This document shows, one piece after another, positions 1 through 10,714 of a stretch of DNA of 64,000 nucleotides. The notes below the pieces were generated by a model. The model ran no database searches, had not been told where the DNA came from, and saw nothing but the letters and a program-made list of their open reading frames with translations. The stretch spans positions 58,510,877 through 58,574,876 of the forward strand of contig CAMGYJ010000008.1 in NCBI GenBank assembly GCA_946122785.1. Reading direction: 5' to 3'. Position 1 is the first letter of the stretch; each line of letters opens with the position of its first letter. The DNA is from Linum tenue (Eukaryota > Streptophyta > Magnoliopsida > Malpighiales > Linaceae). The translations under genes and the position numbers were made by a program.

Positions 1-173
1 TATATAATCTGGTACTCAACTTCTTCCCGCAGTCAAAAGAAGTGGCTATAATCCTATGATCAGAAACGTTGGCTTTCGGGTAACAAAAAGCACAATCATG
101 GAAGAATGATAATTAAGATGGTGATAATTAATGCTATATGAGATTCAACTACACGTACATCTTGCTCGCTTAC

Positions 174-453
174 CATAGTTGTTGGCCCAGACGGAGACGT
201 AAGGCAGAATCCTGTGAGAAATATCGTGAGAGAGAGCGGTCATGGGTTTCTCCAATGCTTGGTTTCTGAGACGGATGAGCTCTTTGGCATTCCCCAGGAG
301 GAAACAGTAGGCAGGCCCCTTGATTCCTTGCGCGGCAAGGATTCTCTGCGTCCAGAAGGGTTGCCATATCACCCTGTGAAGGAACCCCAAAACCACATAC
401 AAGAAGAAACACAGGCATGCAGAGATCAGAAGCGCAGCCCCAACAACGCTCAT
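174..453 (-). CDS. Cytochrome P450 (CYP749A-like) exon 1, gene runs off the left edge
   Basis: This is the N-terminal exon of a microsomal P450. The start chosen is ATG at 453-451, giving a membrane anchor (residues about 4-22) followed by the region FLHRVIWQP, the hinge GIKGPAY and FLLGNAKELI. It closely matches exon 1 of the complete P450 at 55765-56047, including SHDI.HR near the end and a split Gly codon. The donor is GTAAGC at 173, so the exon ends in phase 1 exactly like its paralogue. The reading frame is open upstream to 564, but the extra residues do not look like P450. Exon 2 is expected within about 150 bp, yet no convincing exon 2 is visible in 1-173, so the gene could be truncated or a pseudogene. 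It forms a same-strand tandem pair with the P450 38 kb to the right. Confidence 0.8.
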
Positions 454-539
454 TGTCGTACGTGTGGGGTTTCGATCTCTTCTTTCTTGGGATGTGGTAA
501 TTAGTAGTGATGGCTTAATCATTATCTGCCGACGCCCTT

Positions 540-550
540 CATATATATAC
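540..550 (-). promoter_or_regulatory. TATA-like element of the left P450
   Basis: An AT-only tract reading TATATATA on the minus strand lies about 90 bp upstream of the chosen start codon. It is a plausible TATA box because the complete paralogue has a similar tract at 56101-56110. No expression evidence is available. Confidence 0.35.
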
Positions 551-564
551 ATACAGACACGCAT

Positions 565-1600
565 ATGAAGACAACAGGTATTAATTAATTAATTAATGAC
601 TAATTACGTAACCACGACCGACTATGGCTGTTGCCCTAATTATCAATAAATAAACCCGATTTTGTTTCATTGCGCTCTCCCTATCAGTTACGTTTAAGGC
701 TCTTGCGCTAGCAGCTAATAACGGTATCGTTTTTGGAATCCAAAACGGCCGAATCTGGCCTAGGGTTGCCACCCAGTTTGACACACCCTAGCTAGCTACT
801 GCCTCACAATATCTGTCCGTTCCCTTCCCGGCACTCAGTATTCTTTTCTTTAAGCGTATTAGTTTTTACATTTTGACAAACACAAAACGGAGACTGAAGC
901 ATTCGAGAGAAGGATAACTCTATTAATTAAAACCGGGAAACTTGTTCTGGTACTGGTATATATCAAGCATTCTGGCCGTTTAGGTTAATTATATTATATT
1001 ATATTATGCTCCCTTTTGTATTTTTTTTTTTTTAAATCCATTTTAGTCAATCTGTTCTGTTGAGACTTGAGAGAGCCTTAATTGTTATGAACACTAGGCC
1101 TCATAGGCCGCTTTGTGCATCTCCATTGTAAACAACAGGTAGCAAACCAAATGAATGCAACAAATTAAAATAACCTTGAATATCATTTTTGAGGTTGGCA
1201 GAATGATGGTCACTAGTGGATTTCCATGTTAAGCATGTGTATTCAAAACAGCAATGATGGAAATTGGAAACAAACAATGCAAAATCAAACCACAATGAGT
1301 TTCATAGCCTATACATACGAAAGACCTGGAGTGGACTGTGGATACACTGTACGTATAACCAAGCATGACCTTACGCTTACAATTTTTGAAAAGTCTCTAA
1401 TTTTTCTCCTAATTATATTTAACAATCTATTTTTCTTTCGTTTTAAATTTTAATAACATTTTTAGCACTGAAAAATCAGATTAATTGAACTCTTCTAAAT
1501 GACATCCATTTTGATATGTTTTGGAAAAGAAAAAAAAAAACTTGAGACATTTATCGCTTTTCAATATCATGTGGTAATGCCTGATTGTCTATAATATTAA
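565..1600. other. AT-rich intergenic DNA
   Basis: No reading frame, RNA gene or transposon end was recognised here. The stretch contains TTAATTAATTAATTAA-type tracts near 580-597, a short TTATA repeat near 990-1005 and a T-run at 1021-1033. It presumably holds the upstream region of the left P450. Confidence 0.5.
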
Positions 1601-1613
1601 TCACACGAGAAAA

Positions 1614-1865
1614 AATGGCTCAGTCTAAAATCCGCCAAGAAACCACTTCAAGTTAATCACTCTGACAAAGAGAGAATTGAAACAGGAACTGCAACAAAGA
1701 GTCAAGGACCCCACCTTCCCAATAACAGTTCAAGCTATTGAAAAAATCTTTGTGCAATCCCAACAGAAAGCCGCTGCTTCCAACAAAGCTCAGGAAGGAA
1801 GCTTTAAGGAAGAAGCGATGCTAGAATTAGTGGATATTGTGGAAAACTCCGCAACACAAGAGTGA
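1614..1865 (+). pseudogene. Unassigned short coding-like stretch
   Basis: A reading frame of about 62 residues (1677-1865) has a protein-like composition, rich in Gln, Lys and Glu, with stretches such as LKQELQQRV and IFVQSQQKAAAS. An upstream ATG at 1615 opens a short peptide in another frame that stops at once. The family is not recognised. It could be the remnant of a retroelement structural gene or chance coding. No neighbour gives context. Confidence 0.2.
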
Positions 1866-2348
1866 TCCAAGGGAAGTTTTGAAGGAGGTGGAATTTATTT
1901 TCTACATGTCTTTTGGAGATCCCAGCCTTTTGTTCTTCTGTGTATGTTGGTCCGCATCTGCTCGTATGAGAGCTAGCTGCCTGTCTATCATCAATTATCA
2001 CCCTGTACCAGGATGCATGGTATCATGGTATAGGGTATTTGTTCATGAAATTATTTTTCTAATAAATTTGTATGTCTAATAACTCACGATGAACTTATTT
2101 CTTCTAGACCAAAAAATTGAAAAATTGCGTTAAAAACGAAGGTGACCAGGGTGGAAACGAGCACTATAGATGGTACGAAAATTAATTTCTCGAAATATAC
2201 TGAAAATATATATCATTTTGTAGATCAAAACAAACTCATTCAATCTATAATATGTTTTTGAAATCCAAGTTAAAAAAAAAAGATAAAGTACAAAAAAAAG
2301 TAGAAAAAATAAAGACCTTTTAGTCTCACTCGTTAGATATGGTCCCAA

Positions 2349-2407
2349 TTAAAATCAATGGCCCATATCCGATTATGCAAAGGCTATGCACCATATTGTT
2401 ATTCATG
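2349..2407 (+). repeat. 59-bp direct repeat, copy 1 (copy 2 at 2683-2741)
   Basis: The stretch from TTAAAATCAATGGCCC to GTTATTCATG recurs 334 bp downstream with about two mismatches. Copy 1 is followed by a long A-run and copy 2 by unrelated sequence, so an A-rich insertion or a local duplication with expansion is likely. Confidence 0.85.
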
Positions 2408-2682
2408 CAAAAAAAAAAAAAAAAAAAAATCAACTCTAATGTAAATTTTGCAATTTTTTTGTATAACAAACATAAATGTGGAAACACCGATAATGAAGGT
2501 GTGAATTGGTTTAATGCGAATAGCTAGATGGTCGATATTTCTTTATAGGTATAATTATATGGACTCAAATAGATTTAAATTGTGAGTTCAACCCAAATAA
2601 ATGTTTTCCTGCTCTAGCTCTCTTCCCCATTCCATAATTAGTAAATTAAAGTAATTCGGCCAACGGGTCGGGTCAAAGCTAG

Positions 2683-2741
2683 TTAAAATCAATGGCCCAT
2701 ATCCAATTATGCAAAGACTATGCACCATATTGTTATTCATG
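2683..2741 (+). repeat. 59-bp direct repeat, copy 2
   Basis: Second copy of the repeat at 2349-2407; it differs at CCAATTATG/CCGATTATG and AGACTATG/AGGCTATG. Confidence 0.85.
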
Positions 2742-5310
2742 GACACAAAAATCAACTACATACATGTTTCACAATGTCTTCATATGCTACAGCTTCCATG
2801 TTTGAGGCCTGGAAGATTGTGTGCATTCAAAAAAATATGGATGAGTAGGCAAGCTCTATTATTGTTGAATGTACGATGATGTATGAAGTGTAAATCTTCC
2901 AATAATATTTAGCACACTAATGGCTTTTTTTCTTCATTTCAAATTTCATGTATGAAGAGTGAAAGTAGGAGCCCCATTTTTCTCATTTAAACATCTTAAA
3001 TTTTATTTTATTTTTTTTCATTTTTTCCCTTTTGAGATTCAATGCAAAATAAGTGAATGCTTTTTTTTGGTTATTTCTTTTCATTTTTTCCATCTCAATT
3101 GCAAATTTATATATTTTTTTCATAATTTTTTTATTTGTTATGGTCTACACAATGATATCGTTTGACATAATTTATTTTTGACCATTCAGTAGAAGTGATC
3201 ACGATCGTGTGCCATATTATTGTACAATGTTGTAAAAGCTAAACTAACAATGTATCAGTTTGTACCACTAAATAACATACTTGATATATGATGGTGGTAT
3301 AATTTGAACAATCACAATATGTCATATAGTTCCACGAGAGCGAGGACATCACTAAAAGGGACAAACAATTTTGTTGCAAACACAATTGGTCATTGAGTCG
3401 CGACTAGGTCAAACGATAATTGTTGAGGCTTAGGGCGGCCAATGAGAATCATAGATTGATGTAAAACATAGTAACTTTGAATTTCAAGGGCGTTTGTTGG
3501 ACAAAGTTGCTCATCTTTTGTGAAGCCGCATGGAGATTATGTCGAACAACTTAACAAAATAGTATTTAGTTGTACAATACAACCATGGTTCCACCACTAG
3601 CATACATACATATAAATAAAATATTATATTTAGCCAGATCATACCATTTTAATATTGGTTGGTATCAAAACGATTTATTAGCTTAATCGAGTAAACATGG
3701 TCAACACTAATTCCTTATAATGATTGTACTTCATATTGATATGGCTAGAATGTGATCTTCACTGTCTAGCCAATCGATATAATATAATAAGATTATTCAT
3801 AGCTCGGACAACTGGCAGGGTATAAATCTTAGACACGGGTTCAAATGACTGGCTAAGGTCTTGGACATGGGGAAAATGCTTTTTTCTGGTGGCAAACATA
3901 GCATGAGGTTCGATATCTCCAACCTTCAACCAACACAAGTTCTATGGTTTCGACTAGAACCTTTCCTACAAGCAATGACCACTAGCATCGGCAAAAACCA
4001 CATTTCCTTTCTTCCAAACCACTATCAATCATGAACAAAATTCAAGCACACTTTCTCGGCTACACCTACTATCCAATTTTCAAGCATAGTAGTCAAGAAG
4101 GTCAACAAACAAGTAGGCTTTTCAATAGTTTGGATGCCAAGAAACACATTTCTAGAGCATACACATCAACTTTTGTGGCAACTCTCTATATTTTATTTAC
4201 TTCTATTATTACCTCTTTTTCAATTCCTTTTTTCTACTTTTTTGTTTATGTGGGGAGATATTAGAGAGCTAAACACATGCAACTTTTTACACTTAACAAA
4301 CAATGATCACCATTAAGAACTTCCTCCAACACTACCTTTTCATTCGTAGCAGGAACCGTGTAAAATTCACCTATGTAGAGCCTCAATGGAGCTAAAGAAC
4401 GAGAGCTCCGAGACACAAGGATGACTCACAACAGTTTAGACTCGAAGATAGAAAAGGGTCATTTTATCAGTCTCAATTTGGCTCAAAAAGCACAAGCTCT
4501 AAGCCACACTACTGAAAGGGGGTTGACTAGGGGATAAGATGTTTCGGGACAATCAACTTTTTGGTCGTGAACTAATCCTATGCCTCCATCATACTCGCTA
4601 ATGACAATTTGAATGTTACTTGTCATGGCAAGAGGGATCTATCACACATGAAAAAGACAATAGACACAAATCTCACATGGCTACCTAGCCGCTCTATCAT
4701 CCATTCCAATTTCAAAAAATTTGATATATGGCAATTGCAATAGATGACTACTCTTCACATAAAAAAAAAAAAGATGAGTACTCAAGTCAAGACATCCATC
4801 CATTTGCACACATATGAGAACTAAAAACTTGAACCAACCTAATGCAATTCTCAATCTTCATAATAGGATGCACTCAATCACAAGCAATCAATCCAAAGTC
4901 AAAGCCAATGAACACGAGATTCTCCACAAACTGGGCACAAGGATTCACACACATTCACATGCCAATCACAAATGATACACTCCGACACTTAAGCAAGATA
5001 TTGTCCCCAATGGTTAAGAATTATATGGTGAAGAAGTTACCGAATAATGACAAGTGAAAGTTGGACATAGACCAATGTAGAAGATTGGGAGCTTCACAAA
5101 GAAGAAGCAAACACAACAAACACACGAGCATTCTCGCACAAGGAGAGGTTATTACACAGTACAATATTCAACATCACAGTTAAAAGAAGAAAAAATCACA
5201 ATAATATTCGTTCGCACACACAAAGAAAAGCAAATTAAACAATGTTCAGAGTTTCAAGTGGAGAAGTGGAGCGAAAGAGATTGGCCCGGCCACATGTCTC
5301 ACTCGGTCAT

Positions 5311-6433
5311 CTACCAGTCGCGGGACGTAGATGGGCAACCATCTTCCTCGGTCTCGATACCTTGACGTCGGGCCATCTTCTCCAAGAAACTTTGGGAGTG
5401 TGCCCATTGAGTCTAAACCCCTGCGTACTGCTCCTTGAGGTGAGTAACTCGATCCTCTAGATGTAGTGTGGATGATGAAGGACCGGCTCCGGCCGATGAT
5501 GATGATGGTGGTGGTGGTGCAGGATGACAACGACGGCGCTGGCGTGACTCGGACGTCGACTAAGGTGGAGGTAGCCCTGGTGGTGTGAAGAGACCCTTAA
5601 TGTAACGATATGGTCCAAAGACTTGGAGCAAGTGCATGGCATCTAGAGTCTCCTCTCAAAATCTAATTGGTCGGTCCACTTTAGTGCAACACCCAAGATC
5701 AACATTCAAATGCCCCGCAATCCAAGTAATGTAAGGCCCCAATACATGACACCTTTTCTCCGCTTTCCAATTGTCTTGGCAAATGAAGTGGCCAAAATGG
5801 ACCCAAGATGAAGCGTTTGCCTAGCCTCGACCATGGTGGTGAAATAAATAAGAGCACTTTTGGTGATCTTGGTTGCCGAATTCTGACATGAGAATATGAA
5901 ATGGAATGGGCAAGAAGTGAATTGATGACAAGCCATTGGGGCTTGAGCTTGGTGGCCATGGTAATTGCGGTGTCAAAGCGAATTCGTTGGTGCCTAGGGA
6001 GGCATACCTTTTTGTATGTGGCTTGAGGGTCAACGTTTGGATGAAATCCACTTCAAGATGCAATCCTATACGCTATTTAATCTCCATGCTTGTGCAAGCT
6101 CGTGAAAGCTCATGACCCAATGCATGCCTCCCAATAAGAAATGGCCGCGTGTGTCCCGGTCACCTAAAGGGTTCTTGCATTGCTGGAGGGTGAAGGTGTT
6201 GAAGAACTCGATGCAGAGCTTTGCAAAGATGTCGTCCTTAATCTCAAGAAACCAGCACTGTTGGGGTTGTGCTAGTGCTTCTCTGATGACATCCCCACTG
6301 TTCAAAGCATCAAATTGTTGAAGGTCGATTGGCTAATGAGTCCCAATCGTGACCCTCCTCCATAATATCAGGTTCCAATGGAAGTAGGGTAACCTGGATA
6401 CCGCCAAAGGTACGGGTGATTTGGATCAACCAT
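5311..6433 (-). pseudogene. ORF1-like retroelement protein, copy A
   Basis: A conserved protein is readable only in pieces because frames shift and stops interrupt it. It starts at ATG 6433 (MVDPNHPY), just after a TTTTTGCAG|G acceptor-like site. Blocks shared with the copy at 11911-13024 are DVIREA..PQ and CIEFF.TFTL (about 6300-6150), LKPQ..VI.SLLA (about 5945), ITKSALI.F and LHLGSILATSFA (about 5870-5790), and a C-terminal coiled-coil-like stretch ending in ARRQGI. The middle region resembles the putative plant transposon / Athila ORF1 proteins of unknown function. This assignment is by eye. The protein was probably a nucleic-acid-binding or assembly protein, but nothing in the sequence proves that. 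Confidence 0.5.
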
Positions 6434-6879
6434 CCTGCAAAAACATCAAAAGCCATACACCATACGTGGAAACACTAATCAATTTCAAATCATCGGTGAG
6501 AAAAGAAATTCCCCCACACTTAGCATCCCATTATGGCTATATGCCTTCAAAGGCTTTTCACAAGATTGGTTCTCAAACAATTAAGCTCATTCCTACTCAA
6601 GACACACTGAGGAATGATTCTAGACGATTCATATTCATCTAAGTTGCAATTTCAAACCTAAAGCATGCCTCAATGGCCACCAACCATCATGCATAAAAGT
6701 AGCCCGAACATTCATTCACTTATCTCACTTGGTGGGCATTTTCCAATTCAAACACAAATTATACCAAATCTTGCCCACCAAGGCTCAATCAACTCCATAA
6801 GCACTTCATGAACCATTTACTCATCATAAATCGACTATCCCATCGCCCAATTTCAACATTCATGCATAAATTCACAAAG

Positions 6880-7700
6880 TCTCATCGCCTAAGAACCCTA
6901 ATCTGATTCTCCAAAATTAACAAGGTAAAAGTTCAAAAAACATTTGGAGACCCAAGTAGAATTGAAAGGGAAGGTGATGAGATGGCGACGGAGTCGAAAA
7001 AAAGCCGAAAACAGGCTAGAGAGGCTCGCCAGAGCTTTGCCTGAAGCTCGCCGAAGGCTCACTATAAAATCGCCTAGCCGGAAAGAAAAACTTGAGCCAA
7101 ATCGCTCCATAACTTTGGTGAAGAGGCGCCCGGACAAAAGGAAGGTGGGTCTAGTTTTGGTTGTGAAAATGGACGGTCAGAAGTCGACGAACTCGACGAA
7201 ACATGGTTTGAAATCGCGATTTTCCAGTGAGGTTCAGAGGATTCCAACAAAAAAACAGGTCGTGAAGATTGAGGGGTCACAGACCCCTTTTTATAGCCCG
7301 ATATTTAGATTCACAGACAGGAGTCAATTTTCACGGTCACCAGACCATGATAATAACTCACCGACCGTGATCTCAGTGAAAAACGATGAGTTTTGGGTCA
7401 TCATCACGACCAGTCAATTATCACGGTCATGTGACCGTGAAAATATCCGTCCTTCCGTGATGCTGACAAGTCCTGGAAATGTCGCTCGAGATAATGGGTT
7501 TCACCACATTATCACGGTCTGATGACCGTGATAATAGGGCTAAAACTGTGAAGTGCTGAAAACAGGGATTTTTCCAAACTCTCAAGACTCGATCCAATCA
7601 ACCGTGTCCCTAACTCAATCACGAAACATCCAAAACTGTCAAAAACACAATACTAGTACGGTGATCACCATTCAACCAATTGGACTCATCACTCAATCAA
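6880..7700 (-). mobile_element. LTR-like block A (gypsy, Athila/Tat-like)
   Basis: On the minus strand a cluster of TCACGGTC/GACCGTGA inverted arms (7535-7330) precedes a TATA box, CTATAAAAAGG, near 7297-7287. This layout recurs in LTR blocks B, C, D and E. Downstream sequence, such as GAGCGATTTGG near 7105, aligns with block D at about 59890. The outer edges are approximate because no clear TG...CA ends were found. Confidence 0.55.
7508..7535. promoter_or_regulatory. Perfect 12-bp-arm palindrome in the LTR
   Basis: ATTATCACGGTC and GACCGTGATAAT flank a 4-base loop, forming a perfect inverted repeat. A second one with 9-bp arms lies at 7421-7440. They stand in the presumed U3 upstream of the TATA box, where paired transcription-factor sites would be expected. 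Confidence 0.7.
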
Positions 7701-7739
7701 AAAGAGAAAAATAAGAAAAAGAAAAACAAAACGACGTTG

Positions 7740-8078
7740 GGTTGCCTCCCAACAAGCGCTAGTTTAGCGTCTCTAGCTCAACGGTGCAGATCTTTGTGCT
7801 TGTGAGAACGAGACCTCTGAGAGTGGATCCACCACTATCGCGGGGCAAGCGTAGTCACCTCCCATCTTAAACTCCAAAGGATGACCATCTTGGCCAGGTA
7901 CCTTCGCTTTACCCTTGTCCTTCTTTTGGGTAAAAGCGCGACTCATCTGCTCACGCCAAGTTTTTGTTTGCTTCCCTTCGGGTTCGGTACCTACCTTAGG
8001 TCCCTGTTTCACATTATCACAAGGAATAAGAGCACTAGTGAGTTTCTCCTTGAGTGGCTCACCTCCACTTGCAAACAT
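7740..8078 (-). pseudogene. 3' end of the gag-protease polyprotein, RT and integrase missing
   Basis: An open stretch of about 100 residues on the minus strand (8078-7773) continues from the protease region and ends at a stop. It is followed within 40 bp by the sequence GCGCTTGTTGGGAGGCAACCC, which in plant Athila/Tat elements lies just past the end of pol. A related arrangement is found on the plus strand at 59060-59290. Reverse transcriptase, RNase H and integrase would normally lie between protease and this end; they are absent here, which points to an internal deletion shared by both copies. Confidence 0.5.
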
Positions 8079-8089
8079 ACAATTCGATT

Positions 8090-8720
8090 CTATTCCTTTA
8101 ACATCATCATGCTTGCCCTTAGGGAAATCAAAAAAGTAATTTGCTCCTTCCCATTTCTCAAGATCAATGTGCCCTCATTAATATCGATTAAGGCCTTGGC
8201 GGTTGCAAGGAAGGGGTGCCCTAGTATAAGGGGCATATCCGCATCTTTAGTGATGTCAAGGATATTAAAATCTGACAGATAATATAACGTGCCCACCGCA
8301 CTAGAACGTGCCCCCAAATTCCTCTAGGACTAATCACAGAATAGTCAGCCAATATGACACTCAACCTAGCGGGTTTCAATTAACCTAGGTGTAAATTCTA
8401 GTAAAGCTTATATGGCATGACATTGATGTTTGCTACAAAATCCGCCTAGGATTTTTCGATATGGCATGTTCTGACGCAAATGGGGATAGTGAAGTTACCT
8501 GGATCTTGTTCCTTTTTAGGGAATTTGGATGAAGGCTGAACACTCCTCGTCGAAGTTGAAAGTGGCGAGGTCTTCAAACCTCTGCTTCTTTACAAGAAAC
8601 CCTTTGAGATATCAGGCATACCTTGCATGTACGCAATTTCCTCCAAGAAAGGAATTGTGATTTGGAGCTTCTTGAACATCTCCATGAATTTCCCGCATTC
8701 CGCTGAATCGTCTCGAATAT
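8090..8720 (-). pseudogene. Athila/Tat-like gag C-terminus and aspartic protease (decayed)
   Basis: Three blocks typical of the Athila/Tat group appear in order on the minus strand, in different frames: FMEMFKKLQITIPFLE (about 8700-8650), the protease neighbourhood NINVMPYKLY followed by LADYSVISPRG (about 8440-8320), and the hydrophobic block ADMPLILGHPFLATAKALID (about 8245-8180). In living elements this is the retropepsin that matures Gag-Pol in virus-like particles. Several frameshifts and stops make it non-functional, and the catalytic Asp region near 8450 is damaged. No reverse transcriptase follows. Confidence 0.75.
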
Positions 8721-8899
8721 CACAACAAAATCCAACCTAAGGACCAAGTATAAACCTTAGATGGGTGCAATATAGGGCAAGTATGTTTAAATATCAACCC
8801 AGGCCGGTCCATGCACCCCTACTTCAATTGTTTGAAACATTATCTAGCGGATTTGTTTTTGGTTAAAAACTATAAGGATTAAATTAAAACAAAGCAGAG

Positions 8900-9645
8900 G
8901 TAAATGGTTTGAAAGCTCTAGACAAGAAGGATCACTCGGGTGTTGCTTCCCCCTAACTACTACGATAGCTCGTGGACTCGAATGGGTCGATACAGGTGAG
9001 TCAATCGTGAACCGCTAGAAACTGAAACTATGGTCGAAGATCACACTCTCAATCACCACTTGGAGCAAACCCTAGCCTCCTTTCTTCTTTTGGTTCGTCC
9101 TTTCTCTCTCTAAAATCTGAAGAAGAAGAAGAAGATGCTTTCTCACACTTGGGCTCCCCCTCTCTCTACCTTTCTGCTCACATTATATACTGGGACAGGG
9201 ATAAGTTCACGACCTCTATTCACGACCTTGAACACCTTAGCACGTCTGTGAACTCAACATCATCTACAAAACGTTCCGTTTCACTCTCCAGGGTTCACGG
9301 TTTGCACTCAAAGTTCACGGTCTTGGTGATCGTGAACTCACTCGGTGTTAGTAACCTCTGAAACCTCCTTGGATGCTTCGCGGTTCACAGTTTATGGTTC
9401 CAGTTCACGGCCTTAGGAGACCGTGAACTCCAATGGGAAATCGTGAACATGGCCTAAATCACTCTCTTTGCCCGGTCTTTGCTCCTTTTCTTCCAACTTT
9501 CGATTCTAGGGCTGGTTTCACTTGTCAGATCCTGAAACACACTGAAACACGAGAAAGCTAGCGTAAAACCACCCTTTTAGGATCACAAATGCCACAAACG
9601 CCCAAGGGAAACAGAGACCAAATGTGTACAATTAGGCCCGAATCA
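8900..9645 (-). mobile_element. LTR-like block B (3' LTR of element C-B)
   Basis: On the minus strand the block begins TGATTCGGG at 9645, directly after the polypurine tract, as expected for a 3' LTR. It carries GTTCACGG...GACCGTGAAC inverted arms (9413-9428 and 9314-9335) and a TATA-like TATATAATG near 9190-9182, then GAGAGAG-rich leader sequence shared with block C (AGGGTTTGCTCCAAG near 9075 and 13170). The lower edge is approximate. Confidence 0.6.
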
Positions 9646-9660
9646 CTCCCCCACACTTAG
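9646..9660 (-). other. Polypurine tract of element C-B
   Basis: AAGTGTGGGGGAG on the minus strand immediately precedes the TGATT start of LTR block B. The same purine tract precedes LTR E on the plus strand at 62900-62914. It would prime plus-strand DNA synthesis. Confidence 0.7.
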
Positions 9661-10519
9661 ACGTTTGCCTATCCCCAGGCAACCCATTTCACACAAGGCA
9701 ATATCTCAACCTAACACAATACTTTGGGCACAACTCAAAGGGCACCAAGTGAGAATTCTCAATGGCTATTGGCAATTAACACATGGACTATTGCAAGCAA
9801 TACCGACATTCACCACAAACGACATTCGAGGCCACCAAAAACGGGCAAACGAAAAGTTCTCACCTTGTTCATGGATCAATGCAAGTCTCAACAAGATCAC
9901 TTACCAACCACAGCTAACCATGCATAGTATTCAAGTCTGAGGAACAAATGAAAAGGCAAAAAAGTTCCTCATCGGCATAAGATATGACATGCAAAGCAAA
10001 AATGAATCATCACTCTCTTGACCAGTGGGGTCGGGACCTTTTTGGTGCCAAAAGATGTGCACAATCATTAACACTCAGCCCTATCGTCTCAACACCACGG
10101 CGGCAACCTCTAAATGCTAGAGTTCACGGGATGGTTGTCATCACTAGCTTGTCCGGAGGTCTTGGACACGCGTTCAAATGACTGGAAATTGTCTTGGACA
10201 TGGAGAAAATGCCTTTTGTGTGGTGGTAAGCACAACCCGAGGTTCTGCATCTTCCAATCTAAACCCGAAGGTTCTATGGGTTCGACTAAGAACATTCTCT
10301 ACAAACAATGGCCACTATCATAGGCCAAAAGCCTTACTTCTCCCTTTGAAACTATCACCAATCATGAACTACATTTAAGAGCTCTTCCTTGGTCTACTCT
10401 TGCTATCACATTTCGATTTGGTATTGAAGGAGTTCTAAAAAAATGTGGGGGTCTCAATGGCTTGAGTGCCAAGACACCCCTCCTATAGCATACACTTTGG
10501 TTTTCGTGGCACTCTCTAC

Positions 10520-10714
10520 CAATGTAGTTAAAATCGCGCTTTAAAACTTAAAAACTTACGATTTTACGTTTATAGGTCACTAAAACGCTTCACAAAATCT
10601 CAGATTTTATAACTTATGTAGTTAAAAAATCCGCTTAAAAATTAAAAACTTACAATTTTACGCTTCTTGATCACCAAACCGTTTCTACGTAGAAACTCGC
10701 TTTTGACTACATTG
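10520..10714. mobile_element. hAT-type MITE, 195 bp, with 8-bp target duplication
   Basis: The ends CAATGTAGTTAAAA and its near complement TTTTGACTACATTG are terminal inverted repeats. Flanks are CTCTCTAC (10512-10519) and CTCTCAAC (10715-10722), a 7/8 match. The paralogous element copy A near 4190 reads GTGGCAACTCTCTATATT without the insert and so serves as the empty site. The ends match those of the hAT element at 25402-27864, its likely transposase source. Confidence 0.85.

Larger units (their letters stand above)
1866..3799. other. AT-rich intergenic DNA without recognised genes
   Basis: Apart from the 59-bp direct repeat at 2349/2683 and an A-run at about 2409-2430, nothing was recognised. 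Short ORFs here are T/A-rich and have no protein-like composition. Confidence 0.5.
3800..7700 (-). mobile_element. Athila/Tat-like gypsy derivative, copy A (truncated at its 3' end)
   Basis: Read on the minus strand this contains an LTR-like block (about 7700-6880), an untranslated leader ending in a splice-acceptor-like site, an ORF1-like pseudogene (6433-5311) and a long non-coding 3' region (5240-3800). The non-coding part aligns with 11600-10110 of the neighbouring copy: for example, both contain GTTCAAATGACTGG followed by CTTGGACATGG. Similarity stops near 3800, before a polypurine tract or 3' LTR, so the element is truncated. It encodes no reverse transcriptase or integrase and could only have moved with proteins supplied elsewhere. 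Confidence 0.65.

Noticed and set aside
1..30. Exon 2 of the left P450
   Set aside because: GGGAAGAAG is reminiscent, but no AG acceptor precedes it and the following codons do not match the paralogue.
6944..7522. Open frame of 192 codons on the plus strand
   Set aside because: It lies antisense in LTR-like block A, has a low-complexity basic composition and is explained by the palindromic LTR sequence.
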